Assembly (NCBI RefSeq): GCF_000172175.1
Contig: NZ_ABJL02000008.1
Location: 1,116,001-1,180,000 of the forward strand
Length of the DNA: 64,000 bases
Origin: Bacteroides intestinalis DSM 17393
GTDB taxonomy: Bacteria > Bacteroidota > Bacteroidia > Bacteroidales > Bacteroidaceae
Reading direction: 5' to 3'
Made by a program: the position numbers and the translations under genes. Below the pieces are notes generated by a model that saw nothing but the letters and a program-made list of their open reading frames with translations, was not told where the DNA came from and searched no databases. Below, in pieces: positions 63,452-64,000 of this stretch; within the stretch, counting starts at the first letter, position 1, and each line of letters opens with the position of its first letter.

Positions 63452-64000
63452 TTACTGCACCGTTATAAATGATGTTTGGACTTTATCAGCTTTTACAGCT
63501 ACACAGGAAGTACCGCCTTGCGTACGAACCTGTATTTGTGCCCGCCCGTTACGTGCCTGTACTTTGCGGGAACCGGTTGCTGTGCCCTGATTCTGTATCA
63601 GTTCTCCGTCACCGGCAATATCGAAAGAAACAAAAACTCTGGAATCAAGACACCTGATACCATTACTATCTACCAACTGGGCTTCAACTTCAACAATTCC
63701 GTCTTCATTAGAAGTAGAAGTTACCCGGAATGCATGTTCTTTCCCCCACTTCTCGGTCTGATATTCAAAGCTCAATTCATCAGCAAGAGTTTCTTTTCCA
63801 GCAGCCACTGCACGCAATGTATTCTGCCCCTTAGCAAGCTTCACATTCCAGCGCAAACCCGCTGCGGGAAAATCCTGACTATTACGCTTGCGTATCCCCT
63901 GGCTTTGTCCGTTCACAAACAGTTCCACCGATGGACAGTTAGAGTAAACCAAAACCTCTTTTTCTTCATCGGCATCTCCCCATCTCACAGGCCAACCATG
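63452..64000 (-). CDS. GH2-family glycosidase, C-terminal part (5' end outside window)
   Basis: About 183 residues of a larger protein are visible, starting mid-gene at the right edge (HGWPVRWGDADEEKEVLVYS). The part shown resembles the C-terminal domains of Bacteroides GH2 enzymes: 'VELFVNGQSQG' and 'WNVKLAKGQNTLRAVA' (DUF4982-like), then an Ig-like 'DGIVEVEAQLVDSNGIRCLD' domain. The catalytic core is outside the window, so the specificity is unknown. It is the first visible gene of the minus-strand enzyme operon. Confidence 0.7.
   Translation of the reverse strand, partial: HGWPVRWGDADEEKEVLVYSNCPSVELFVNGQSQGIRKRNSQDFPAAGLRWNVKLAKGQNTLRAVAAGKETLADELSFEYQTEKWGKEHAFRVTSTSNEDGIVEVEAQLVDSNGIRCLDSRVFVSFDIAGDGELIQNQGTATGSRKVQARNGRAQIQVRTQGGTSCVAVKADKVQTSFITVQ

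Overview
The window looks like a Bacteroides-type chromosome (phylum Bacteroidota). Several genes are preceded by the characteristic TAnnTTTG -7 box, three SusC/SusD outer-membrane pairs are present, and there is a large set of secreted polysaccharide lyases and glycosidases plus many short lipoproteins. No rRNA, tRNA or CRISPR array was seen, and the species cannot be fixed from the sequence alone.

Region 1 (1-14.3 kb) is mostly housekeeping: a partial winged-helix regulator with its membrane-protein partner, a DUF3795 protein, a DUF6807 lipoprotein, KDG kinase (kdgK), an NhaC antiporter, a DUF4251 protein, a NarL/LuxR response regulator, mnmA, metY, an S41 peptidase-like lipoprotein that appears to have lost both catalytic residues, an esterase, a CNNM/CorC-type membrane protein and an NlpE-like lipoprotein. 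At 5793-6047 a palindromic 22-bp tandem repeat sits between 62-bp inverted arms.

Region 2 (14.5-19.8 kb) carries an exported URO-D-like protein, a PL6 lyase broken by one frameshift, a short gene remnant and a GH2 glycosidase.

Region 3 (20.0-54.6 kb) is the most notable part. A tyrosine recombinase (20017-21249) lies just outside one of two perfect 154-bp inverted repeats (21357-21510 and 54483-54636) that bound about 33 kb. Each repeat covers the leader, start codon and first codons of an inward-facing susC. Inversion would keep both susC frames intact and swap their upstream regions. The left operon is SusC1-SusD1-FAS1 lipoprotein-PKD-like lipoprotein-plug-only protein, followed by SusC2-SusD2, a beta-helix/jelly-roll fusion, a second beta-helix protein and a PL38-like lyase. 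The right operon mirrors it (SusC3-SusD3-FAS1-PKD-plug) and continues with two MG2-domain proteins around a lone jelly-roll lipoprotein. A third, shorter copy of the repeat lies at the start of susC2.

Region 4 (54.8-64.0 kb, minus strand) is an enzyme operon: partial GH2, alginate-lyase-superfamily protein, GH105, PL8, a GH95-like enzyme and a third beta-helix protein, leading towards SusC3.

Taken together this is a polysaccharide utilization locus for a uronic-acid-rich glycan. Lyases would cut uronate-containing chains, SusC/D pairs would import the fragments, GH105 and GH2 enzymes would trim them, and kdgK could phosphorylate the resulting KDG. No sulfatase, hybrid two-component regulator or ECF sigma/anti-sigma pair is visible, so recombinase-driven inversion may be a main local control.
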